DNA of 15,084 nt from SVTX01 sp045632305 (GCA_045632305.1 JAZQWL010000051.1:1-15084); one strand, 5' to 3'; positions 5,684-13,685 are shown, numbered from the stretch's first letter. Numbers and translations: made by a program. The notes: generated from the sequence alone by a model not told the origin.

Positions 5684-8437
5684 ATGGGACTTTTTAAATC
5701 TTATAGTGAAAAGCAGATCGCAAAGCTTGAGAAGATCGCGCGTAAAATCGAGTCGTTGGCCGAGAAGTATAAAAGCATGAGTGACGCCGAGCTTCAGGGC
5801 ATGACTGCAATATTCAAGGACAGACTTGCAAGCGGTGAAACACTTGACGACATTCTGCCCGATGCATTTGCCGCGATCAGAGAGGCGGACGAGAGAGTTT
5901 TGGGACTTCGTCCATTCCACGTTCAGCTCCTTGGCGGTATCATTCTGCATCAGGGTAGAATTGCAGAAATGAAGACGGGTGAAGGTAAAACACTTGTTGA
6001 AACCCTCCCCGCATATCTTAACGCTCTTACAGGTGAGGGCGTTCATATTGTAACTGTAAACGATTATCTTGCGACACGTGACAGTGAGCAGATGGGAAGA
6101 GTATACGCTTTTATGGGCCTTACAACGGGTCTTACGGTTCACGGAATGACTCACGAAGCTAAGCAGGCGGCTTACAGAGCGGATATTACTTACGGTACGA
6201 ATAACGAGTTCGGATTTGATTACCTTCGTGATAATATGGCGATCTATAAGGAAAGAATGGTTCAGAGAGGCCACGTATTCGCTATTATTGACGAAGTTGA
6301 CTCTATTTTGATCGACGAGGCGAGAACTCCTCTTATTATTTCCGGTCAGGGTGATGAGCCAACTGATATGTATGAAAGAGCTGACAGATTCGTTCGCACA
6401 CTCAAAAAGCACGTTATCAAGGAGATCGACACAAAGAAGGAGACGGACGATATTGACGCAGACTATATCGTAGATGAAAAGGCGAGAAATGCCGTTCTAA
6501 CTCCTCGAGGCGCAAAAAAGGCGGAGGCGTTCTTCGGTGTTGACAACTTTACCGACGTTGAAAATACAGAGCTTATGCACTTTGTAAACCAGGCAATAAA
6601 GGCGCACGGTACTATGATGCGTGACGTTCAGTACGTTGTTACTGATAAGGGTGTAATTATCGTTGACGAATTTACGGGACGTATGATGCCCGGACGTAGA
6701 TATTCCGACGGTCTCCATCAGGCGATTGAAGCCAAGGAAGGTGTTCAGATCGAGAAGGAAAACAAAACACTTGCAACGATCACATTCCAGAATTATTTCA
6801 GAATGTATAAAAAGCTTTCGGGTATGACGGGTACTGCTCTTACAGAAGAGCCCGAATTCCGTGAGATCTACAAGCTTGACGTAGTGGAGGTCCCCACAAA
6901 CAAGCCCATGATCAGACGCGATCATCCCGACGCTGTATATAAATCTGTAAACGGCAAGTATAATGCCGTTATTGAGCAGATCAAGGTATGCCACGCAAAG
7001 GGACAGCCCGTTCTTGTCGGTACAATTTCTATTGATAAGTCCGAGCTTCTTTCAAGAAAGCTTCGCGATCACGGCATACCTCATACCGTTCTTAATGCTA
7101 AGTATCACGCCAAGGAAGCCGAGATCGTTGCTCAGGCAGGTAAGCTCGGTGCAGTAACCATTTCCACCAATATGGCGGGACGAGGTACTGATATTATGCT
7201 TGGCGGTAACGCTGAATTTATGGCAAAGAATGAAATGCGCGCAAGAGAGATCCCTGAGGAGCTTATTGCAGAAGCAAATGGAACGAGAGTTACAAGCGAT
7301 CCTGCGATCCTTGAAGCAAGAGAGCTTTTCTCTGAGCTTTACGGTAAATATAAGGCAGAAATCGAGCCCGAAGCAGAAAAGGTAAGAGAAGCGGGCGGTC
7401 TCTTTATTCTCGGCACAGAAAGACATGAGAGCCGCAGAATTGATAATCAGCTTCGCGGACGTTCGGGACGTCAGGGTGATCCCGGTGAATCGAGATTTTA
7501 CCTTTCGCTTGAGGACGATCTTATGAGATTGTTCGGCTCTGACAGAATCATCGGTCTTATCGACAGAATGGGACTTGATGAAAACACTCCCATTGACGCG
7601 AGAATTCTTTCAAATACGATCGAAAATGCTCAAAAGAAGATAGAAGACCGTGACTTCAAGCGCAGAAAGTACGTTCTTGCATATGATGACGTAATGAATC
7701 AGCAGAGAACTATTATTTATAAGCAGAGAGGAGACGTTCTCTCGGGTGGTGAGGATATTGAAGAAACTATCCGCAGATTAGTGCTCGCTGACGTGGATGA
7801 GTCTATCGACTCCTTCATTACGGATGATTCTTGCGTGAATTGCGACTTTGACGGTCTTCGCGCAGCACTCATGTATCTTTGCAATGATCAGGATTTCAGA
7901 TATACGGACGATGAGCTTAAGAATCTCAAGAAGGACGATATTGTAAACATGCTCGAGCTTCGTTCTCTCAAGGTGCTTAAGGAAAAGGAAGAGCTCTTCG
8001 GCAGAGAACAGTTCCTTGAGGTAGAGCGCGCGATACTTCTCCAGAACGTTGACCGTGCCTGGATGGAACACATTGATGCTATGGACGACCTTAAGAGCAT
8101 GATCGGTCTTCAGTCCTATGCTCAGAGAGATCCTGTAACCGAATACAGAATCATAGGCGGAGATATGTTCGATGCGATGGTATCCGAGATTCGTTCCAAG
8201 ACTGTAAGAATGATTATGACGGTTTATCCTCGACGTCAGGAGCAGATAACGAGAGTTCAGGTGGCGAATCCCACTGAAGCGGGTCTCCAGGGCGATGCTA
8301 AATTCGTAAAGAAGGTTTACGTAAAAAAGGCGGTTTCTCAGAAGATAGGAAGAAACGAGCCCTGTCCCTGCGGCTCGGGTAAGAAATATAAAAATTGCTG
8401 CGGCGCAAATCCCAATCTTGTAAATAAGGACGTATGA
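5684..8437 (+). CDS. secA: Preprotein translocase ATPase SecA
   Basis: The motor ATPase that drives unfolded preproteins through the SecYEG channel. It has 917 residues. Nucleotide-binding domain 1 has Walker A MKTGEGKT at 96-103 and the DEVDSILIDEARTPL block at about 203-217. The preprotein cross-linking region follows. Nucleotide-binding domain 2 carries TNMAGRGTDIMLGG near 495-508 and the arginine-finger region QLRGRSGRQGDPGESRFYL near 590. The C-terminal SEC-C zinc module has C894, C896, C905 and C906 (CxCx8CC), which in other bacteria binds SecB or ribosomes. GGAGG lies nine bases before the ATG. It appears to be the sole or primary SecA, because it has full length and the zinc tail. The next gene starts one base after its stop. 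Confidence 0.98.
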   Translation: MGLFKSYSEKQIAKLEKIARKIESLAEKYKSMSDAELQGMTAIFKDRLASGETLDDILPDAFAAIREADERVLGLRPFHVQLLGGIILHQGRIAEMKTGEGKTLVETLPAYLNALTGEGVHIVTVNDYLATRDSEQMGRVYAFMGLTTGLTVHGMTHEAKQAAYRADITYGTNNEFGFDYLRDNMAIYKERMVQRGHVFAIIDEVDSILIDEARTPLIISGQGDEPTDMYERADRFVRTLKKHVIKEIDTKKETDDIDADYIVDEKARNAVLTPRGAKKAEAFFGVDNFTDVENTELMHFVNQAIKAHGTMMRDVQYVVTDKGVIIVDEFTGRMMPGRRYSDGLHQAIEAKEGVQIEKENKTLATITFQNYFRMYKKLSGMTGTALTEEPEFREIYKLDVVEVPTNKPMIRRDHPDAVYKSVNGKYNAVIEQIKVCHAKGQPVLVGTISIDKSELLSRKLRDHGIPHTVLNAKYHAKEAEIVAQAGKLGAVTISTNMAGRGTDIMLGGNAEFMAKNEMRAREIPEELIAEANGTRVTSDPAILEARELFSELYGKYKAEIEPEAEKVREAGGLFILGTERHESRRIDNQLRGRSGRQGDPGESRFYLSLEDDLMRLFGSDRIIGLIDRMGLDENTPIDARILSNTIENAQKKIEDRDFKRRKYVLAYDDVMNQQRTIIYKQRGDVLSGGEDIEETIRRLVLADVDESIDSFITDDSCVNCDFDGLRAALMYLCNDQDFRYTDDELKNLKKDDIVNMLELRSLKVLKEKEELFGREQFLEVERAILLQNVDRAWMEHIDAMDDLKSMIGLQSYAQRDPVTEYRIIGGDMFDAMVSEIRSKTVRMIMTVYPRRQEQITRVQVANPTEAGLQGDAKFVKKVYVKKAVSQKIGRNEPCPCGSGKKYKNCCGANPNLVNKDV

Positions 8438-8438
8438 T

Positions 8439-9179
8439 ATGGGATTTGGATCGTTGCTTATCGGATATACGGTAGCATATCTGTTTTCGATAGGACTTGG
8501 CGGACTTTCAAATTATGCCTTTGCCGGTTTTCTTATCGGTTACTTCCTTTGCTATATCGGTTTATCCGAGCTTAGAAAATACAGTCCCGCGTTTAACTAT
8601 GCGCTCATTTTTTCGATCGCGCTTACGGTTTGCGGTTTATTTGAGACGCTTGTGGGACTTGATAACCTTTTAGCCCTCGGTCTTAATCTTTCGGGCGGCT
8701 TTATCGCACAGCTCTTTTCGTATATAAGATTCATTCTCGATTGCGCGTTCAATTTGGCGCTTCTTTATGGCGCGTTAGATATTTCCAAGAGGGTGGACTT
8801 TGAACCGACGCGGAACATGGCATACAGAAATATGATTTTCGTTGTGATCGCATACGCGTTTGAGCTTGTTCGAATGCTTCTTGCAAGCTTTGCTTTTGAA
8901 TCGGTTAAAAACTTCCTTTCCACGCTTACCGCTATATCTATGATCCTTAAGATCTTTTATATTGCGCTCAACGTTTTCCTTTGGTTCAAGTCATACGCTT
9001 TTATCTGTCCTGCCGAGGACGTCGATATGAAGCGAAAGAAGTCCAAAATTGAATTTGTTAATAAGATTCATGAAAGAAACGATAAAAAAGAGCAGGAAAA
9101 CATGGAGCTTTCCCGTAAATTTTACGAGGATAGACTGAGAAAGAAAAACGAAAAGAAACACAGAAAAAAGAAAAAATGA
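8439..9179 (+). CDS. Unrecognised six-helix membrane protein with a highly basic C-terminal tail
   Basis: I do not recognise a named family for this 246-residue protein. It has about six hydrophobic segments (4-20, 24-44, 51-73, 87-112, 127-150, 158-186). A hydrophilic tail from about 190 to the end is packed with Lys, Arg and Glu, probably a cytoplasmic helix or coiled coil, and ends in a run of lysines. No catalytic motif is visible. The ATG at 8439 is separated from the secA stop by one base, and AAGGA inside secA's last codons is eight bases upstream. It is therefore co-transcribed and probably translationally coupled with secA. A role near the membrane or the export machinery would be a guess from position only; a stand-alone conserved clostridial membrane protein is equally likely. 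Confidence 0.85.
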   Translation: MGFGSLLIGYTVAYLFSIGLGGLSNYAFAGFLIGYFLCYIGLSELRKYSPAFNYALIFSIALTVCGLFETLVGLDNLLALGLNLSGGFIAQLFSYIRFILDCAFNLALLYGALDISKRVDFEPTRNMAYRNMIFVVIAYAFELVRMLLASFAFESVKNFLSTLTAISMILKIFYIALNVFLWFKSYAFICPAEDVDMKRKKSKIEFVNKIHERNDKKEQENMELSRKFYEDRLRKKNEKKHRKKKK

Positions 9180-9188
9180 TGCTGATTT

Positions 9189-9218
9189 GAATATTTTCTT
9201 TTGTAGATGCTCATAATT
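9189..9218 (+). promoter_or_regulatory. Candidate SigG-type (forespore) promoter
   Basis: GAATA at 9189-9193 matches the SigG -35 pattern GHATR. After 18 bases, CATAATT at 9212-9218 matches the -10 pattern CATWHTA at six of seven positions. The start would be near 9225, about 28 bases before the small gene's ATG. An overlapping SigA reading (TTGAAT, 19-base spacer, CATAAT) is also possible but has a poor spacing. AT-rich DNA yields such matches by chance, so this is tentative. Confidence 0.35.
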
Positions 9219-9252
9219 AAATTGCAATCTAAAAATGAAAGGAAATTCAAAG

Positions 9253-9384
9253 ATGCAGAATAACAACAGCTTTAAAGCAGATATTTCAAACAAAAATTCA
9301 CAGAATAAGGCGCAGAACAACTCTCAGAACAAATCTCAGAATAATTCTCAGAATAATTCTCAGAATTCAAAGAACTCCAAGTAA
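9253..9384 (+). CDS. Small Asn/Gln/Ser/Lys-rich protein, possibly a small spore protein
   Basis: A 43-residue open frame with a clear ribosome site (AAAGGAAA, AGGA nine bases before the ATG) and its own TAA stop. The start reads MQNNNSFKADISNKNSQNKA and is followed by tandem QN(N/K)S units ending in NSKNSK. It has almost no hydrophobic residues, no cysteine and no signal peptide, so it should be a soluble, disordered, basic peptide. I know of no exact family. The composition and size are reminiscent of gamma-type small acid-soluble spore proteins, and a SigG-like promoter candidate sits just upstream, but no SASP signature is present. A hairpin with a T-rich tail follows 20 bases after the stop. 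Gene reality is fairly well supported by the ribosome site, stop and repeats; function is inference. Confidence 0.65.
   Translation: MQNNNSFKADISNKNSQNKAQNNSQNKSQNNSQNNSQNSKNSK
9313..9369 (+). repeat. 12-bp in-frame tandem repeat encoding QN(N/K)S
   Basis: Four consecutive 12-base units (9313-9324, 9325-9336, 9337-9348, 9349-9360) plus a partial fifth, all of the form CAGAAYAAHTCT. The last two full units are identical; the others differ mostly at third codon positions. A degenerate copy, CAGAATAAGGCG (QNKA), precedes them at 9301-9312. The array lies within the 43-codon gene and keeps frame. Confidence 0.85.
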
Positions 9385-9403
9385 CCGTATTTGTTCTATC
9401 TAT

Positions 9404-9430
9404 GGGTTGTCGCTTCGCGGCAACCCTTTT
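9404..9430 (+). terminator. Hairpin with imperfect T tail between the small gene and pcrA
   Basis: A 10-bp GC-rich stem (9404-9413 with 9417-9426, one G-T pair, TTC loop) is followed by TTTTACTTTT. It fits a rho-independent terminator for the small gene. However, the T tract is interrupted and the pcrA start codon is only 20 bases beyond, so partial readthrough into pcrA is likely. Confidence 0.65.
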
Positions 9431-9449
9431 ACTTTTGAAAGGAATTTTA

Positions 9450-11879
9450 ATGTACATAAAAGACGAATATTTAAAGCTCAAGCGAGCTTTATTTGACAAA
9501 TGCTATTCCTCGCTCAATCCCAAGCAAAGGGAAGCGGTATATACAGTAAACGATCCTTTGCTTATATTGGCGGGCGCGGGAAGCGGTAAAACTACGGTTT
9601 TGGTCAAGAGAATCGTATTTATCATGAAATACGGCAACGCATATTTTACCGATTACGTTCCCGATTTCGTTGACGAGGAATATATAAATGAAATGAAGGC
9701 GGCTCTGTCCTCAAGAGACGTAGCTTCGGCAGAAAAGTTACTTCCTGATTTGGCATATAATCCTTGCCCTCCTTACAGAATACTTGCGATAACCTTTACA
9801 AATAAGGCGGCTAACGAGATTAAGTCCCGTCTTGACGCTTCGTTTGATGAAGATGACGAACCGGTTTCAAAGGAAATTTGGGCAGGAACGTTTCACTCGG
9901 TTTGTATGAAAATACTTCGCTTCAATTGCGAAAGGATAGGACTCAAGCCGGGATTTACGATCTATGATGCCGATGACAGTAAAAAAGCGATTTTGTCGGC
10001 GATGAAAAAGTGTAGCATTGATGAAAAGCAGTTTCCCATAAAGAGCGTTATAGCGCAGATCAGCAAGGCAAAGGATCAGCTCAAATCTCCCGCGGTATTC
10101 GAGACGGAGAATGAAGGAGACTTCCGACTTTCTAAAATTGCCAAGATCTATAAGGTATATCAGGAACAGATGGAAGCGTCGAATGCTCTTGATTTTGATG
10201 ACATTATAATGAAAACGGTCTTCTTACTCAAGAACAACAAGGATATTCTCGAGTATTATCAGAAGAAGTTCAAATACGTTTGTGTAGACGAATATCAGGA
10301 CACAAACTACGCTCAGTTTGTTTTCACATCAATGTTGGCGGGCGGATTCAGAAACCTTATGGTTGTAGGTGACGACGATCAGTCCATCTATAAATTCCGC
10401 GGTGCAACCATTGAAAATATATTAAATTTTGACCGAACGTTTGATGACGCGAAGGTCATCAAGCTCGAACAAAATTACCGTTCGACTGCGACTATTCTTA
10501 ATTCAGCCAATGCCGTTATTGCTCATAATAAAGGCAGAAAGGGTAAAAACCTTTGGACGGACGGCAAGGAAGGCGAAAAAATCGTCCTCCGTCGTTTTGA
10601 CGATCAGAATGCCGAGGCGAGAGCTATCGTGGATCTCGTTTATAATAAAGTATCTCGCGAAGGACGTGAATACCGTGATTTTGCAGTTCTTTACAGAACA
10701 AACGCTCAGTCAAGCGGTATTGAAAGGGCCTTTGCAAAGAGCGCTATTCCGTACAGAATGCTCGGTGGTGTCAGATTCTCGGATAGAAAAGAAATTCGTG
10801 ACGTGGTTGCATATTTGCAGCTCATTGCAAACCATGCCGACCGAGAAAGATTGCTTCGTATTATAAATGAACCAAAGCGAAAGATAGGCGACCGTACGAT
10901 CGCGGCAATTGAGGAAATTGCTAACGAAAACGGCCAGACGATGTTTGAGGTGATCGAAAGCGCGAATCTTTATCCCGCTCTTTCGAGAAGTGCGGAAACT
11001 CTTGTGCGCTTTGCCTCAATTATAAATAAGCTTACTGCAATGGCGGAAAGCGAGGCATTACCAGATCTCTTCGATGCAACTGTTGACCTTACGGGTTACC
11101 GTCAGATGCTTGTTGACGCGGGCATAGAAGAGAAGGATCGACTTGATAACCTTGATGAATTCAAATCAAGCATTATTGAATATGTGAATAATGCTGAAGC
11201 ACCTACACTTATCGGTTTCCTTGAGGAAAATGCTCTTGTTGCGGACGTTGACAGATATGACGACTCTGCAAACGCAGTTGTAATGATGACGATCCATAGC
11301 GCAAAGGGTCTTGAGTTTCCAATTGTTGTCCTTCCCGGCATGGAGGACGGAATTTTTCCCGGAATGCAGAATATTATTGGAAGCACCGAGGATATGGAGG
11401 AAGAAAGACGCCTTGCATACGTTGCTCTTACGCGAGCAAAGGAGCAGATCTATATTTATCACACTAAATCCCGTCTTCTTTATGGTCAGACTCAGTATAA
11501 TCCCAAGTCCCGCTTTGTGACTGAGATCCCCGACGAATACGTTGATGAATATATTGAGCCGGAGACGGCATCATTTTACGGCGGATCGATGTATTCGCAA
11601 AAGACGTCTTACGGAGGATATTCGGGATATAATAAGCCGATCCAACAGCAAAAGCAGGTACAGAAGAACGATATTACCGTTGGAAAGCCACTGTTTACTA
11701 AGGAAAAGAGTGATTCAACAACCCTTGTGCCCGGTGACAGAGTAAGACACCTCACCTTCGGTGACGGCGAGATCATTTCTGCAAAGAAAATTGCCGCAGA
11801 TACGCTTTACGAGGTAATGTTTGATAAAGTCGGTACTAAAAAATTAATGGCTACATACGCTAAATTAAAGAAAATTTAA
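9450..11879 (+). CDS. pcrA: ATP-dependent DNA helicase PcrA (UvrD/Rep superfamily 1)
   Basis: A 3'-5' DNA helicase acting in repair, rolling-circle replication and clearing of RNA polymerase. It has 809 residues. Visible motifs: Q-motif region SLNPKQREAV at 21-30, Walker A AGAGSGKT at 41-48, motif Ia ITFTNKAA, motif II VDEYQDTN near 279-286, motif III VVGDDDQSIYKFRG, motif IV LEQNYRST, motif V TIHSAKGLEFPIVVLPGM, motif VI ERRLAYVALTRAKEQ, and a C-terminal Tudor-like, polymerase-binding domain starting PGDRVRHLTFGDGEI. About 40 extra residues lie between Walker A and motif Ia (roughly 62-108). I set the start at ATG 9450, with AAAGGA six bases upstream. An in-frame ATG at 9402 would run through the terminator hairpin and lacks a ribosome site. 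The MgtC-like gene follows after 12 bases. Confidence 0.96.
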   Translation: MYIKDEYLKLKRALFDKCYSSLNPKQREAVYTVNDPLLILAGAGSGKTTVLVKRIVFIMKYGNAYFTDYVPDFVDEEYINEMKAALSSRDVASAEKLLPDLAYNPCPPYRILAITFTNKAANEIKSRLDASFDEDDEPVSKEIWAGTFHSVCMKILRFNCERIGLKPGFTIYDADDSKKAILSAMKKCSIDEKQFPIKSVIAQISKAKDQLKSPAVFETENEGDFRLSKIAKIYKVYQEQMEASNALDFDDIIMKTVFLLKNNKDILEYYQKKFKYVCVDEYQDTNYAQFVFTSMLAGGFRNLMVVGDDDQSIYKFRGATIENILNFDRTFDDAKVIKLEQNYRSTATILNSANAVIAHNKGRKGKNLWTDGKEGEKIVLRRFDDQNAEARAIVDLVYNKVSREGREYRDFAVLYRTNAQSSGIERAFAKSAIPYRMLGGVRFSDRKEIRDVVAYLQLIANHADRERLLRIINEPKRKIGDRTIAAIEEIANENGQTMFEVIESANLYPALSRSAETLVRFASIINKLTAMAESEALPDLFDATVDLTGYRQMLVDAGIEEKDRLDNLDEFKSSIIEYVNNAEAPTLIGFLEENALVADVDRYDDSANAVVMMTIHSAKGLEFPIVVLPGMEDGIFPGMQNIIGSTEDMEEERRLAYVALTRAKEQIYIYHTKSRLLYGQTQYNPKSRFVTEIPDEYVDEYIEPETASFYGGSMYSQKTSYGGYSGYNKPIQQQKQVQKNDITVGKPLFTKEKSDSTTLVPGDRVRHLTFGDGEIISAKKIAADTLYEVMFDKVGTKKLMATYAKLKKI

Positions 11880-11891
11880 TGGAGGTACAAT

Positions 11892-12605
11892 ATGGGCATT
11901 TTCGAAAATCTTGTAGAATACTTCAAAGAATACGCGATAGGGGAGATGTTACTCAGAATTTTCCTGGCGGTTTTGGCAGGCGCAATTGTAGGCGCGGAAA
12001 GAGAGGTTCACGGCAGAGCCGCGGGTCTCCGTACGCACATTCTCGTCTCTCTTGGCTCCGCCTTGTGCGCTATCATCGGTTGTTATCTCAGTGTTGAAAT
12101 GGCGAAGATGGGTATTAATTCCGATGCGCAGAGAACGGGAGCGCAGGTTATAAGCGGAATTTCCTTCCTTGGCGCTGGTACGATACTTCTTCGTAAGGGT
12201 AGATCTAATATTTCCGGTCTTACTAGTGCCGCAGGTATCTGGGCAACGGCTGCAATAGGTCTTGCAATGGGCTTTGGCCTTTATATTCCCGCGTTCTTTG
12301 CAGCTATTATTGCGGTAATTGCTTTCGGCGCGCTTACAAAGCTTGAAGAGTACATGAACCGCAAGAGAAGAACTATGATGTTTTACATAGAGGTAAACTC
12401 TGTTGCATCAGTGAAGGATACGCTCGCTTCCTTGAAAAATGATTTCGAGGCGATCGACGTTCAGGTAACTCCGTCAAGAAGCGGTATATCCTCCAACGTT
12501 GGAATCGAGGCAACGATCAAGATGCCGCACAACGTTTCAGTAGAAAAGAAGCTTGAGAAGCTTCAAAACATCAATAACGTAGATTTTGCTATCGTTGTTT
12601 CTTGA
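11892..12605 (+). CDS. MgtC/SapB family membrane protein
   Basis: A 237-residue protein. The N-terminal MgtC domain has about four to five membrane helices between 19 and 148 and the family motifs GAIVGAEREVHGRAAGLRTH at 30-49 and RTGAQVISGISFLGAGTILL at 81-100, then GLTSAAGIWATAAIGLAMG at 109-127. A soluble C-terminal domain (about 161-237) looks ACT-like. Relatives have been tied to magnesium limitation, membrane potential and intracellular survival, but this branch in commensal Firmicutes is uncharacterised, and transport should not be assumed. GGAGG is six bases before the ATG, and the gap from pcrA is 12 bases, so it is the last gene of the pcrA unit. There is no space for a magnesium riboswitch directly upstream. 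Confidence 0.9.
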   Translation: MGIFENLVEYFKEYAIGEMLLRIFLAVLAGAIVGAEREVHGRAAGLRTHILVSLGSALCAIIGCYLSVEMAKMGINSDAQRTGAQVISGISFLGAGTILLRKGRSNISGLTSAAGIWATAAIGLAMGFGLYIPAFFAAIIAVIAFGALTKLEEYMNRKRRTMMFYIEVNSVASVKDTLASLKNDFEAIDVQVTPSRSGISSNVGIEATIKMPHNVSVEKKLEKLQNINNVDFAIVVS

Positions 12606-12610
12606 TAAAA

Positions 12611-12645
12611 AACCCGCTTTGAATTTCAAAGCGGGTTTTTTATTT
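12611..12645. terminator. Bidirectional terminator between the MgtC-like and S1-domain genes
   Basis: Stem AACCCGCTTTG (12611-12621) pairs perfectly with CAAAGCGGGTT (12627-12637) around a five-base loop. It has a T-rich tail on the plus strand and a mirrored tail of T on the minus strand. It separates two converging genes and touches the stop codon of the minus-strand gene. Confidence 0.92.
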
Positions 12646-13607
12646 CAAAATACGGTTTCGATCAGCTTCGGCGCACCGTCTGGTGAATATTTCCAATAGT
12701 CAATGTGAGTTGTATTTTCATTTACATAATATTTGAATATTCGCTGAGGGGGCTCGGTCTTATATGAATCGATCAATACGAGCTTGATCTTCATTCTTTC
12801 GGGAATTATGTTTTTTATGTAGACTGCGATTGATTTGCCGATGCAGGTATCATCGATGCGCCCGCCTTCTAGGGTGTAACTGTCCTTGAGCTCAGCAAGT
12901 CCGGCTAAATTCGGTGTTAATTCCACGAAAATTCCGTAGCTTTCAATACTTCTGATGACGCCCGCAACCGTTTGACCTGTTGAGAATTCTTGTGCATTTT
13001 CTTCCCACGTTCCAAGAAGCTCCTTTGTGGAGAGGAATATTCTGTTGTTAGTTCTGTCAATGTGCTTAATAACACAACGCAGCTGCATTCCCGGATAAAG
13101 ACGCTCTCTTGGATGCATGATTCGTGAAATTGAGATTGAATCGATCGAGAGTAGCGCAATGACTCCGCAACCGATATCACAAAATGCGCCGAAGGATTCA
13201 AGATGTGTTACCTTTGCGTCTACAATATCTCCGGGACAAAGGGTAGAGATATAATTATTGTAGCATTCGATCTGCGCCTGACGGCGAGATAGCAGAGCAA
13301 CACATTTACCTGCGGATTCCGACGTGCCCAAAACCTTAAAGCATACGGGCTTACCAACCCTCGTTATTATCGCTATGTCTTTAATTTCACTTCCATCATT
13401 ATTATATAGTGCTTCTGATCTCGGTATGATTCCACGTATTCCGTCAAGGTCAACGTGTAAATTAAAGTCATTATCGCAAAGCGTTACCATGCCCTCGAGA
13501 ATTGCTCCTGTTGTCATTGTCTTCTCAAGCATAGCTCTAGTGAAGCTTGCCTCACGTGTTCGTTGCAAGGGAAAATTGAAGCCCTCGGGCTTGTATGTGT
13601 TTATCAT
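12645..13607 (-). CDS. Stand-alone protein with three S1-like RNA-binding domains
   Basis: A 320-residue protein built mainly of OB-fold S1 domains. A degenerate first copy lies at about 34-108. A clear second copy at about 125-195 starts PGDIVDAKVTHLESFGAFCD and ends NRIFLSTKELLGTW. A third at about 210-280 starts TGQTVAGVIRSIESYGIFVE. No enzyme domain is fused, unlike the IspH-S1 proteins of many Clostridia. It resembles the short ribosomal protein S1-like proteins of Firmicutes, which bind mRNA or the ribosome, but has too few domains for the six-domain S1 of proteobacteria. A very strong ribosome site (AAAGGAGG, seven bases before the ATG) supports the start and suggests high expression. 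It appears monocistronic. Its exact RNA target is unknown, and rpsA would be an over-call. Confidence 0.85.
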   Translation of the reverse strand: MINTYKPEGFNFPLQRTREASFTRAMLEKTMTTGAILEGMVTLCDNDFNLHVDLDGIRGIIPRSEALYNNDGSEIKDIAIITRVGKPVCFKVLGTSESAGKCVALLSRRQAQIECYNNYISTLCPGDIVDAKVTHLESFGAFCDIGCGVIALLSIDSISISRIMHPRERLYPGMQLRCVIKHIDRTNNRIFLSTKELLGTWEENAQEFSTGQTVAGVIRSIESYGIFVELTPNLAGLAELKDSYTLEGGRIDDTCIGKSIAVYIKNIIPERMKIKLVLIDSYKTEPPQRIFKYYVNENTTHIDYWKYSPDGAPKLIETVF

Positions 13608-13685
13608 TTCTGTTCCTCCTTTATTTTCAATGTTTACAGATATTTCATCTTATTCGGGACGGCAGAAAAATAATACAATAATTAA

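Noticed and set aside
5666..6994. Two long minus-strand frames (248 and 165 codons) opposite secA
   Set aside because: Shadows of a highly conserved coding region, with no ribosome sites or recognisable domains.
9301..9369. Short direct repeats as a possible CRISPR or iteron array
   Set aside because: Units are contiguous, 12 bases long, without spacers, and form codons of a small gene; no cas or rep gene is nearby.
9402..9449. Upstream in-frame ATG extending PcrA by 16 residues
   Set aside because: It lies inside a stable hairpin without a ribosome site; ATG 9450 has AAAGGA six bases upstream.
11880..11891. Magnesium riboswitch (M-box) before the MgtC-family gene
   Set aside because: Only 12 bases separate it from pcrA, filled by the ribosome site.
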